Shown here piece by piece: positions 20,884 through 30,350 of a DNA stretch of 64,000 nucleotides (its first letter is position 1; the number at the start of each line of letters is the position of its first letter). Made by a program: the position numbers and the translations under genes. Source of the DNA: Rebecca billardiae RCC1528 (Eukaryota; Haptophyta); the NCBI GenBank assembly GCA_965240325.2, contig OZ251230.1:1860001-1924000 (forward strand). Direction: 5' to 3'. The notes beneath the pieces were generated by a model, which did no database searches, was not told the DNA's origin, and saw only the letters and a list, made by a program, of their open reading frames with translations.

Positions 20884-22437
20884 TCATGAGGCTTCTGGGA
20901 CGAGTGAAGCCATGTGTGCGAAGAGATGGTTGGCGATAGTCATGTGCACTTCGCGCCTGGCGTACCAACCGTGCATCCGGGCAATGTCGGCCGGCCGGTG
21001 TTTCTGGCACTCTTTCGCACCTTTGCCACGCGGCAGCATGCCGGGAGGCAGCTTCTTGCCCGTCGTCATCGCCATGGGCGACGCGCCCTTCTCCAGCAGC
21101 GCCTTGACCACCTCCAGCCGCTGGTCGTCGTCCGAGCGATCATTCCACGCGCACGCCCAATGGAGCGCGCTGAGGCCATCACAGTCCTGAGCGTTCGGGT
21201 CCGCGCCGGCCGCGAGCAGCGCGCGCACCGTGGCGACGCGGCCCCAGTGCGCGGCCCTTGTGAGCGCCGTCGCCTCGTTGCACTCGAACATCGCGTGATT
21301 CACGTCCACTGCCGAGCAACCGAGCAGCGCGTCCACCGCGCCCACGTACTCCCCCTTGTTTAATTGGATCGCCAGATAGAGGGGCGTACCCACGTGCTTG
21401 AACTCGTAGTTGGGGAAGGTGGCGTCGTCGCACGGGCAGGAGCGCAGGAAGTCCAGCAAGCTCTGCGTCAGCCCCTTGTCCTCGCAGTGCTTCGACTCGC
21501 GCCGGATCGCGAGTTCCAGCAGCTCCGCCAACTGCTGGCGCGTGAGCTTGGCCGCGCTCGTGCCGGCGGCGGCGAGGCCATCGGCCACCGTTTGCAAGGC
21601 TGCCGGGCGATCCTTCCCGGGGGTGTCCCTGATGGCGACCTTGAGCTGCTCGTAAAATTGTGAAATGGGATCTCCCCGCGCACGCTTCTGCGACGGGCCC
21701 GCGCTCTGAGCCGCCCGCGCCTGGCCCGCCCGCGCCGCCGGCGCGCGCTGGGCGTCGGCGCGCGGCTGGGGCTCATCTTCCCGCGCACGCTTCTGCGACG
21801 GGCCCGCGCTCTGAGCCGCCCGCGCCGAGCCCGCCCGCGCCGCCGGCGCGCGCTGGGCGTCGGCGCGCGGCTGCGGCTCAGCGGCGCGCGACGCGCGCTC
21901 GGGCGGAGTGGGCGGGACGTGAAAGGGCGCGGCTGGGCTGGGGTCGACGGCTTGCACCCTGGCCGTAGTGCGAAGCAGCCCGTCGCCACGAGCGTCGCCG
22001 TCGAGCCGTGCGGGCGAGGTGTACGCACCCGCGGCGGGTGGCGCCGTCGGCCCGACCGCAGCATCCGCCCGCGATGCGCCGTGCCATGCGCAGTCAAGCG
22101 GTGCGGTCGAGACGCGGGTGGCATCAGCTGAATCCAGTTCGACCACCTGGGCCTCGCTCTCGTTCTGCATGCCGGCCGTGTCCTCCCCTGTCTGCTGCCT
22201 CAGCAGCGCGTCGGCTTCCGCCTGCGCCGCCTCCAGGTTGGTCGCGGCGTCAAACCTCGCCTTGGCGAGCAGCTTGCCTGCCTTGAGCCGCGTGGACAGG
22301 TCCGAGGTCGAGCGCATCTTGGTCTGGGCCATGACTTCGCCGACGCTCTCGAGCTCGAGACTGTCCCCGAGCAGGCTCTTCACCAGCTCCAGCGCGAGCC
22401 ACGCCTGCTCGTTCACGTCACGCAGAGCCGACGACAT
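20884..22437 (-). CDS. Ankyrin-repeat protein with repeated Pro/Arg linker
   Basis: 517 residues from the ATG at 22437, start chosen by alignment with the paralogue at 25076. Residues 1-130 form a helical, Glu/Leu/Ala-rich N-terminal domain (VNEQAWLALELVKSLLGD...) shared with that paralogue. A linker follows holding a 35-residue tandem duplication (each copy contains PQPRADAQRAPAARAG and QSAGPSQKRAR; basic, possibly a nuclear-localisation signal). The C-terminal third carries ankyrin repeats: GTPLYLAIQLNKGEYVGAVD, NEATALTRAAHWGRVATVRA, LLAAGADPNAQDCDGLSALH, ending KHRPADIARMHGW. Ankyrin arrays bind protein partners; no enzymatic domain is present, so the role is unknown. Confidence 0.75.
   Translation of the reverse strand: MSSALRDVNEQAWLALELVKSLLGDSLELESVGEVMAQTKMRSTSDLSTRLKAGKLLAKARFDAATNLEAAQAEADALLRQQTGEDTAGMQNESEAQVVELDSADATRVSTAPLDCAWHGASRADAAVGPTAPPAAGAYTSPARLDGDARGDGLLRTTARVQAVDPSPAAPFHVPPTPPERASRAAEPQPRADAQRAPAARAGSARAAQSAGPSQKRAREDEPQPRADAQRAPAARAGQARAAQSAGPSQKRARGDPISQFYEQLKVAIRDTPGKDRPAALQTVADGLAAAGTSAAKLTRQQLAELLELAIRRESKHCEDKGLTQSLLDFLRSCPCDDATFPNYEFKHVGTPLYLAIQLNKGEYVGAVDALLGCSAVDVNHAMFECNEATALTRAAHWGRVATVRALLAAGADPNAQDCDGLSALHWACAWNDRSDDDQRLEVVKALLEKGASPMAMTTGKKLPPGMLPRGKGAKECQKHRPADIARMHGWYARREVHMTIANHLFAHMASLVPEAS
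21670..21875 (-). repeat. 105-bp tandem duplication in the ankyrin gene
   Basis: Two adjacent copies of a 105-bp unit (cgcacgcttctgcgacgggc... begins each) encode two 35-residue units differing at a handful of positions. In-frame, so probably tolerated as a linker-length change. Confidence 0.8.
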
Positions 22438-24281
22438 GATGATGACCGCGAACGGGACGACTGCGCCACAGCGCGAGGCCGCGAGCGCGCCCGGCCACGG
22501 CCAGGCGGAGCCAGGATCGGGCGTGGCGGCCGCGAGTCTGACTCGCGCCGCGCCGCTTGCGCAGGCTGATGCGCAGCCCTCACGGCGCGCACGCCCCCGC
22601 GCGCCGGCCAGATGGCACCCGGCGACACGGAGAAGCATCTCCGCCCCTCGTCTCTCTCCGCCGCGCAGGCCTGTTGCATTTCACCTGGCTCGGCCCGCGC
22701 TGCACGCACCCGCGCCCTAGATGCGGCGCGCGCGTGGCCCATGCAGGGCGAATTTCGAGCTGCTCTTGAGCTTGGCAAGTCGGGTCATACGCGAGTATCT
22801 GCTGCAAGCGTGCTCGTTCGTGCGCGCGGCGAGTCGCCGGCGCTGGGTGAGCTAGTGAAGCCGAAACAGTGCATCAAGTCAGCTGCCATCCAGACCGCAT
22901 GGATGCGCTAAGTTGCGTTGGCGCGCTGCCTACTGATCGGTCACGTTGGCGCGTCGACATGGACAGCTTATACAGCCTAGATGCTACGCTCATAGCAGTC
23001 GTCGATCGCGAGCGTGCGTGCGCTAGCCTGCGCTGAGGCGCCGATCGGCGCACGCGCTTGCAAGTCATCAGACTTGCTGCTGCGGCGCGCCCACCGGCCC
23101 ATGGATCTGACCGCAGAGGCGGCCGCAGACCGGTGGAGTGTGGCCGTGCGTTCGCTCATGAGCTGATAGCGGCAGTTGTCGATGGCGACGGGGCGGGCGC
23201 TTGTGCACGAGGCTCGTCGTGGCCTGCTTCCTCGGCGAGCGTGCACTTCGTGACAACGTGCGTGATGAAAATCGACTGGCCGCGAGCCTTGGCTTGGCAA
23301 CCTGCGCGTCCGCCTGACGCACCGCCGCCGGCGGCTGAGGCGCGTCAGCGGCTGCGCGCGGCGGCACGTGCTGCTCGAGCTCATGCACCTTGGCTGGGAA
23401 GCTCGCGCTCATGTCGCAGAGGGCTGCTGGCGATCGGGGCGAGCCTCGGGGCGCGCTCGGCGCATCGCGCAGCCGCAGCTCTGAGCTCAGTGGCCGGCCA
23501 CCTTGTCATGCGCGAGCAGGTGCGGCGCGGCGGTGAGCAAGGCGTCGGCCGTCATCTATGGTACCAGTGACAGCCGCGGGCGACTATCAGAATTATGCGC
23601 CCATGCACGCGCTGTGCTGCGGTCAGCTGCAACCCGCTGAGTCGTCTGTGTTGAGTCTGGGCGGCAGTCAGCGGATGATGATGAATCAGGAAATCATGAA
23701 CGCCGAAGGGAGTCGGCGCCGATTCATTCTTCGTTCAGTGGCTCAGTCATCGACGTACATCGTCAGTAAGCTACTACTGCTTCGTCCGACGACTACGACT
23801 ACTCGTCAAAGATTATATATATTCGGTTATTGTACTACTCGATGACTACGAGATCTCCCATGCAGCCAGTAGCTAGTTTTATTCGCGGTAGCTACGTATC
23901 CGGCATGCATCAGCCATCATCATTGTGCATGCATCAGCCATCATCATCGTCGGAGCTGACTTGCATGCTACCCAAAATGCGCGCAGCAGGGCTGCTAAAG
24001 CTGTGCACAGGAATAAGCGTGGGAGGTAGACTCTGGTGACCCTGCTGGCAATATAGTAATATACCTAGATTTTAGGCGGTCATACGCTTGCGCATGCCAC
24101 GCGCCCGGCAGTACCGAGTACGGTCTCATTGTCCGCCGTGAGCACACGATCTCGTACACGTCGAGGTGACGACCGCCGGGCGAGATGACGGACTTAGCGT
24201 CCCACTATCTCAGGGTCGCCGTTCACGAGGAGGGGATCCAACTGGGGCAGAAATGGCAGCGCGGCGCTCGCTTGTCCCTCG
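22438..24281. other. Gene-free interval between ankyrin paralogues
   Basis: No gene is supported. A 23-bp direct tandem repeat (catgcatcagccatcatcat) lies at about 23905-23949. The frames near 23000-23560 look like antisense pairs of GC-rich DNA without domains. Confidence 0.4.
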
Positions 24282-25076
24282 TCAGGCTGCGCGCTCATCC
24301 GCGCCGCAGCTTGGCGCGGCGCGCCTCCCGCCGTCAGCTCGCAGGGCAGCAGCGGCCACAACTCGAAACGGGCTGGGGTCGGTGACATGCGATCTCCCCG
24401 AGCCGGCAGGGGCGCGTCGCGACTCCCACTGGGACTCGCAACGCACCCCGCTGACCCAATCTTGAGGGATTGCACCAAGCCGCCAAGCCGCCGGCGCGCC
24501 CTGGGCGTCGGCAAGCGGCTTCTGCTCAGCGGCGCCCGCCGTGCGCTCGGGCGGTGTGGGTGGGACGTGAAAGGGCGCGGCTGGGCTGGGGTCGACAGCC
24601 TGCACCCTGGTCGAAGTGCGAAGCAGCCAGTCGTCACGGACGTCGGCGTCGAGCCGTGCGGGCGAGGTGTATGCACCCGCAGCGGGTGGCGCCGGCGGCC
24701 CGACGTGCGATGCGCCGTGCCACGCGCGGTCAAGCGGTGCGGTCGAGACGACGGTGGCTCCTGCTGAATCCAGGTCGTTCATCTGGGCCTCGCTCTCGTA
24801 CTGCATGCCGGCCGTGTCCTCGCCTGCCTGCTGCGTCAGCAGCGCGTCGGCTTCCGCCTGCGCCGCCTCCAGGCGGGTCGCCGCGTCAAACCTCGCCATG
24901 GCGAGCAGCTTGCCTGCCTTGAGCCGCGTGGACAGGTCCGAGGTCGAGCGCATCTTGGTCTGGGCCATGACTTCGCCGACGCTCTCGAGCTCGAGACTGT
25001 CCCCGAGCAGGCTCTTCACCAGCTCCAGCGCGAGCCACGCCTGCTCGTTCACGTCACGCAGAGATGACGACGACAT
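24282..25076 (-). pseudogene. Truncated paralogue of the ankyrin protein, ankyrin domain lost
   Basis: 264 residues from the ATG at 25076. The first roughly 190 residues match the neighbouring ankyrin protein nearly residue for residue (VNEQAWLALELVKSLLGD, SDLSTRLKAGKLLA, VQAVDPSPAAPFHVPPTPPE). Similarity ends in the linker at about 24500, and the tail is unrelated Arg/Ser-rich sequence, so the ankyrin repeats are missing. Upstream of the start codon the two copies share little, so the duplication began near the start codon. It may still encode a short protein with the N-terminal domain, possibly a decoy for the full-length one, or be a dead fragment. Both copies lie in the same orientation about 2.6 kb apart. 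Confidence 0.65.
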
Positions 25077-25211
25077 GATTATGCCCAGCATTGTCGTCAC
25101 AACTGCCCCGGCCGGCCGTCACCGGCCGTCACTCCGTCTGAGACGGCGCAATCTCTTTTGGTCACCCTTCACATCGATCGATGGCCTCCTCAGGCTCCTG
25201 ACGGCGCGCCG

Positions 25212-26546
25212 ATGCTGAGCAGCCTGTTGATATGCTGCTCGGCGCTCGGCGCGTTGGTCCCGCCGCCCACGCTCGGGCCGCGAGCTCCGCGCCTGCTCGG
25301 CCCACTGCCGCCATCGCCGGCTGCACATGCCCCTTTCGTGGCGAGAGTTGCGACTCGCGCGCTGCCGCTCGCCGCCGCGCGGCCCTCGCCAGCCGGTGGC
25401 CATGCAAAGGGCCGCAAGGCGGCGGTCGAGCGGCGCGCGGAGGAGCAGCTTCGAAAGCAGGCCGTCTTCGACGCCGGGCTCGCGGAGGCAGCTGGCCTGC
25501 TCTTCCGACCCACGCCCGAGGGCAGCGCGATGCGACGCGTCGCCGTCACACTCAGCTCGCCTGAGCTGTGCGAGAAGAAGCTCGCCAAGGTGTGGGCGAC
25601 GCACGCGCGGATGTGGGGCCCGCCAGCAGGCCGGGCGGCGGCGCGGGCGCAGGTCTTCCGCGTCGCGCGCGAGTCCCTCGCCGCGACGCTGTGCATCGCG
25701 CGCGCGGTCGGGCTCGCCGCGTGCCGGGCGGTCAGGGACCGATGTGTTGATCTGTGCCTCTGGCTGTGCTCGCCGCTGCTCGGGCTGCGCCGCCGGCTGC
25801 GCGGCGCGGCGAGCGGGCTGGCGAGCGAGCACGACGCCGACGCCGCCGCGCCGGACGAGCCGCCCGCCGAAGCCCGCCCCGCCGGCCGCGGGCTGCGCGG
25901 CGTGAAGCGGCGGTGGCAGATTGCAGAGGTGTTGGTCACGACGCACCTCAAGCAGTTTTGGGACTCGCCGAATGGCCTCCTCGCGCTCCTGTGCCTGTGC
26001 GCGATGAGCTGGTTCGTGCTCTTCGAGGCGGCGTGGGCGGAGCTCACGCTCTTCGTCGCCGCGCGCATCTACGGCACGCCGCCGCCGCCGCCCGACCCGC
26101 TCGAGGGCCACCCGCTGCAGCAGTGGCTGCGCGACCGGCGGGCGGAGCTCCGGGGGCTGCCGCTGCCGCCGGCGTTTGGCGGCGCGGGGCCGGGGCACCA
26201 CGGCCTGGCCGAGCCGCTGCCTGAGTGGCTCGCGTGGCTGCCCCACAGCGAACCCGGCGCGCACCAGACGCGGACGGCGGGGCGCGCGGCGAGCAGCGCG
26301 CAGCACGCGCGCAAGGGCATCGCTGTCGCGCCGCCATCCGCGCACGTGCGGCCCGCGCCGTCGCACCGCGACGAGCTCGAGCCAGGCGGCGCGGCTGACG
26401 ATGCTGCGCTATCAGCGACGTCGCGCAGGCGCCGGCTGCCGCTGCTCGCGCGGCTGACGAGGCGACGAGGAGCCGCGGACGCTGCCGTGAGTGCGCGGTC
26501 GTCGGACACGCAGCAGGCCGGTCCTAGCGGCTCTGCGCCCAGCTAG
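25212..26546 (+). CDS. Hypothetical membrane protein with cleavable leader
   Basis: 444 residues. The ATG at 25212 opens a hydrophobic leader (LSSLLICCSALGALVPPP) followed by a Pro/Ala/Arg-rich stretch, reminiscent of the bipartite plastid-targeting presequences of secondary-plastid algae. A charged helical region (AVERRAEEQLRKQAVFD) and a Cys-rich hydrophobic patch (CVDLCLWLCSPLLGL) come next. One clear membrane segment sits near residues 255-285 (LLALLCLCAMSWFVLFEAAWAELTLFVAA) right after KRRWQIAEVLVTTHLKQFWDS. The C-terminus is low-complexity Ala/Arg/Ser. I recognise no family. It is divergent from the truncated ankyrin paralogue, 135 bp away. Confidence 0.55.
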   Translation: MLSSLLICCSALGALVPPPTLGPRAPRLLGPLPPSPAAHAPFVARVATRALPLAAARPSPAGGHAKGRKAAVERRAEEQLRKQAVFDAGLAEAAGLLFRPTPEGSAMRRVAVTLSSPELCEKKLAKVWATHARMWGPPAGRAAARAQVFRVARESLAATLCIARAVGLAACRAVRDRCVDLCLWLCSPLLGLRRRLRGAASGLASEHDADAAAPDEPPAEARPAGRGLRGVKRRWQIAEVLVTTHLKQFWDSPNGLLALLCLCAMSWFVLFEAAWAELTLFVAARIYGTPPPPPDPLEGHPLQQWLRDRRAELRGLPLPPAFGGAGPGHHGLAEPLPEWLAWLPHSEPGAHQTRTAGRAASSAQHARKGIAVAPPSAHVRPAPSHRDELEPGGAADDAALSATSRRRRLPLLARLTRRRGAADAAVSARSSDTQQAGPSGSAPS

Positions 26547-26713
26547 AGCACATGCCTTGGCAGCCAAGGGCGGTACCTGACGCCCTTGCCTTGGCTTCGC
26601 CGGCCCGGAGGCGGCGAGTTGCGGAGAGCGGAGTGCCTGCCGCCCGCTGTGGCCCAACGAGTCACTTGACGATTGTGGGCCGCAGCCTCACTGCCTGTGC
26701 GGCTGCCTGCCGT
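26547..26713. other. Short intergenic spacer
   Basis: Nothing recognisable between the membrane-protein stop codon and the hairpin pair. Confidence 0.4.
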
Positions 26714-26808
26714 CATCACCCCATCTGCATTCTGCTGCTGGGGTGATGCGGAGTGCCGACACAGTCACACTGACAATGATGAACAGTGTGACTGTGTCGG
26801 CACTCCGC
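26714..26808. repeat. Two adjacent perfect hairpins
   Basis: The first hairpin has 10-bp arms (catcacccca at 26714-26723, tggggtgatg at 26739-26748) and a 15-nt loop. The second, sharing one base with it, has 24-bp perfectly complementary arms (26748-26771 and 26785-26808, starting gcggagtgccgac) and a 13-nt loop. Perfect arms of this length rarely arise by chance; they could fold as RNA or extrude as a cruciform, or be the end of a mobile element. Confidence 0.9.
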
Positions 26809-26844
26809 GCGACAGCGTTCGTCTTTTGACGATGGCGGAATCTG

Positions 26845-29038
26845 CATACAGGCTGGTCTCACCAAGAACTTCCCGAGCGCTGCCGACGTGTCCGCGCTCG
26901 CGGCGGGCGAGCACGGGGAATCGGCTGAGTACGATCGCTCGCATCGTGGGTCTAGTCCCCGACAAAATTGTCCGCGGAGCCGCGCGCGTCGCTCACCTCG
27001 TGCCCGGCGCTCCGCCGCGGAGGCGCCGTCACAGTGGTTTTCACAGTGGGCCGAGCAGTCTGAAGTGGCGCTGAACTGAGGTTTCGTCGGGGTTTCCGCA
27101 GTCCGGCGGGCTTCTGCCGCTTCGGACGCCCAGGCGGCATCCATCACCACGAGGTCGGCCACGCGCGGACCTGGCCCGCGCGGAGGCGGAGCATGGCGCA
27201 CTGCTTGATGACTGCGCCCGCGCGAGCCGTTCCATGATCGCTGTGGTTACTGCCAAAGCCCCTGCCTCTGTTGGTGGGACCTCGCCAGATGCACTTGTCA
27301 CTTGCGCGCCGCTCGAACGGCTCCGAACGAACACGACGAGCACATTGCACTTCGTCGCAGTTGGCTCACTCGCAGCAGGTATTCGAATCTGTCGCAGTGG
27401 AAGCGGGGGGTGCGAGAGCCTACGTACGTCTGTCAAGGGCAGCCGCACGCTTCAACATTGCGAAGGAGTTCCGCCCTGAACAGTGCGGCGGCAAGGCGGG
27501 TTGAGTGTGCTCCAAGCAACATCGTCAGGCACTGATACAGGTGGGGAGGCGCAGGAAGGACGTTGCAACGAGCGCGATGAGGCCCACATACATCGACAGC
27601 ATGGGAGAGACGCGCTGTGGGACATGAAGACACCTGTCACTCATGCCAGGTCCCACGTTGACCCGCAACGCTCGGCGGCTTCTGCGGGCGAGAACAACGA
27701 CGCAATGTTTCAGTGCTACAGCGAGGGTGGGGATGAGGAGAGGGGCTTGGGGTACGGGCAACCGTGTGAACAACACCACTAGGGGTCGCACGGACCGAGA
27801 TCGCGCGCCGTTCATTTTTTGCAGGGGGGTGGGGGTTTGAATCTCGACATTACGGCGGGGCGGACAGAGGCGTGCGACCCCTCGTCGGAGAGCTCTCGAT
27901 GCGGCCGATTTAATGGCGCCATCGAGAATTCTGGAAACCCACGAGAACAAAGGCACGACTTCACGCTGGGGACCAGCCCGTCGCACCCCTTTATTTGACG
28001 CCCCGGCTCACCACCGGCCCAGTTTGTCGCCGGGTCACATAAGCGGAATTCGCGTATCCACTTACGCGCTCGATAGGACAAAAGCCGCTCGTCGTTCGGC
28101 GTTTTGCGTACTCACATTCGCGCGAATCGCATCGGCCCATTCGTCGTGTCGCGAGTTCACACTTCACATTCACACGATCCGTCACTTTCTCGCTAGACAT
28201 TTCACGAGCAGAGGGGCGCGCTGATATTGGCACGCGGGTATCATCTTGCATTGGACTACGAGCATCGGAGCAACCGCGCCTCGCATCGACCAAGGGCCGT
28301 GAAGGACGACAAGGCGGAGAGCCCACGCCATTCCAAGGGTCGCCCTTGCGATTGACGTCTCGTTCGGTCGCGCGACGAGCGGCTCGCGTGCGGCGCCAAG
28401 CGAGAGACGCGGGGCGCGCGGCGGGCGCACGCGCGAGGCTGCCCACCACGCGCACGCGCGCGACCCCGCCGGCTCGGGCGACACGCCGCCGCCTCAGCTC
28501 GAGCACGAGCGCGAGGCGTGGCGCCGGCTCGGTGGGCGGCGGACGGCTCGACCTGCACTGCGGTGCCAGCGGATGAAGCGGCAAGCCCGGCGGGCGCATA
28601 CGCGCAGGTCCGCCCTCCACGCGCGAGCGCGCGACTGCGTGTTCCACGAGCTGCAGCAGGCGGCCGCGGGCTGGTCGGCGGCCGGCGAGGTCGGCGGAGT
28701 GCCGCCCGGCCCGCGTTCTCGCTTGGGCGCGGGCCACACTCTCACTCACAGCGCGGGGCGTGGTGCTGCGGACGGGCCAGTCATTGCAGCGCGCACTCCG
28801 TGGTCAGACGTGCACACGCGCGCGCGTCGTCAGCCCCGCCGCTGCGCCCCTGTGGCGCCGTTGGCAGCGTCGGAATTCCGAGCTCGGGCTACCGGCCCGG
28901 CGTGCCATCATGCGTTTCAGAAACAGGTTTCCAGCCCAAGTTGACGCGCAGCGCCAACCCATATTTTCCGCAGACGCAGTGGGACTGAAAAAAAAAATCC
29001 AAAGCCTCGGGAAGTTCTTGGTGAGACCAGCCTGTATG
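26845..29038. mobile_element. 2.2-kb interval bounded by exact 33-bp inverted repeats
   Basis: The 33-mer at 26845-26877 (begins catacaggctggtctcacca) is the exact reverse complement of 29006-29038. The interior holds no recognisable transposase; its frames look like GC-rich noise, and 26878-28980 is otherwise gene-free. No target-site duplication is visible next to either repeat, and the right repeat ends on the start codon of the sulfotransferase gene, so it may instead be a captured and inverted piece of that gene's 5' region. Mobile origin is therefore only one reading. Confidence 0.45.
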
Positions 29039-30139
29039 ACCACGCCGATCGGCTCGAGCGCCCGCGGCGTCTTCATCAGACTCGCGGTCGCATCGGCGTG
29101 GCTGCTCGCGGCGGGTACCAGGGCAGGATCCCCACCGCAGCCGCTGCGCGACGCAGACGCGAGCGACGCGCCCACGGCAAAGCCGCCCATCGCCGTCGCC
29201 GCCGACGGCCCGGGAGCGGCGTACCGCGCCGCCGACCCGCGGCTCGACGCTGCGTGCCGCGCGGCGCACGGCGCGGCACCGGCGCCGGCGGGCGGCGTGT
29301 TGGCCGTGCGCACGGTGGAGGACGCCTTCGTCTCGGACGCCGCACAGCTCGCGCGCCTTCGCGGGACCTTCTTCCGGCCGTACGGCCGGCTGCTCAACAC
29401 GACGGGTGCGCTCGGCTCCGCCCTGTTCGTCGAGGTGCCCAAGGCGGGCTCGTCCACGTTCAAGAAGGCACTGGGCATGTACGAATGGACCAAGAGCGAG
29501 AAGAAGGTCCCCGAGAGGCACCGCGCCGAGGTGCTGCGCCTCGCGGCGGAGAACCGCTCGGTGCCCGCGTTTGCGATCGTGCGCGAGCCGCTCGCGCGCG
29601 CGCTGTCGGCGTTTGGAGAGGTGCGCACGCGCGCGGGCAAGGTGTGCGACTGGCTGGGGCCGCGGAACAAGTGGCGCTGGGCCGCGGTGTGCGAGCAGCC
29701 TTGGATCGACGCGCCAAACATGAGCTTGGCGCTCGCCGGCTACACGGACTGGCTCACGCACGGCGGCCTGGCGCGCGCCGCTGCCGCGCGCGGGCTCCTC
29801 TTCCACTGGAAGGTGGCATTGATGCACGCATTCTCACAGACCTTCTTCCTCTCGCTGTGCCCGTGGGCGCTGGCGGCGGTGGTGCGCCTGGAGTCGCTCG
29901 AGTCGGGCGTGCGCGCCTTCGAGGCGCAGCACGGCCAGCTGCTCCGCTTGCGCAAGGGCGGCTCGCCCAGACCCCGGCTGCAGCTGAACAGCAAAAGGCG
30001 AACGCACAACGTCGACCACGGCGGGGTCGTGCGCACGCTCGGGCAGGGCGGACGCTCGGCGGACCGGGCGATCCTGCGGCGGCTCGAAGAGTACTACCGG
30101 CAGGACTATGTGTGCCTTGGCTACGCGAGGACAGCATAG
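29036..30139 (+). CDS. Carbohydrate sulfotransferase (Sulfotransfer_2 type)
   Basis: 367 residues starting at the ATG at 29036, which places a signal anchor (IRLAVASAWLLAAGTRAG, about residues 14-31) at the N-terminus. FVEVPKAGSSTFKKAL (residues 131-146) is the 5'-phosphosulfate loop and IVREPLARALSAFGEV (181-196) the 3'-phosphate-binding motif of the HNK-1/chondroitin sulfotransferase family; the terminal YYRQDYVCLGY is also typical. These Golgi enzymes sulfate glycans using PAPS. In an alga the likely acceptors are extracellular acidic polysaccharides, an inference. The frame is open further upstream, but that part is low-complexity and lacks a signal sequence. The kinase gene starts 212 bp downstream in the same orientation. 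Confidence 0.85.
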   Translation: MTTPIGSSARGVFIRLAVASAWLLAAGTRAGSPPQPLRDADASDAPTAKPPIAVAADGPGAAYRAADPRLDAACRAAHGAAPAPAGGVLAVRTVEDAFVSDAAQLARLRGTFFRPYGRLLNTTGALGSALFVEVPKAGSSTFKKALGMYEWTKSEKKVPERHRAEVLRLAAENRSVPAFAIVREPLARALSAFGEVRTRAGKVCDWLGPRNKWRWAAVCEQPWIDAPNMSLALAGYTDWLTHGGLARAAAARGLLFHWKVALMHAFSQTFFLSLCPWALAAVVRLESLESGVRAFEAQHGQLLRLRKGGSPRPRLQLNSKRRTHNVDHGGVVRTLGQGGRSADRAILRRLEEYYRQDYVCLGYARTA

Positions 30140-30350
30140 CGAAGCCGCGCGTGCCTGTCGAGAGACTGGTAAGACTACGCGCGATACTGTAGCGTGTAGG
30201 ACCGCCACTCACTGTGCAGCAATCCTGACCACCCGCCCGTCCGGCTGTGTGCCGGAAACCGTTTCAACGGTTTCTTCGCCCGACGACAAACCTCCCAAAC
30301 GAGTTTGGCAAGCAAGGCTCGAGTCTCACGACCAGGACCCACGCCCAAAA

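Noticed and set aside
26878-28980. A transposase gene between the 33-bp inverted repeats
   Set aside because: The frames there are short or low-complexity and no DDE or HUH motif is visible.
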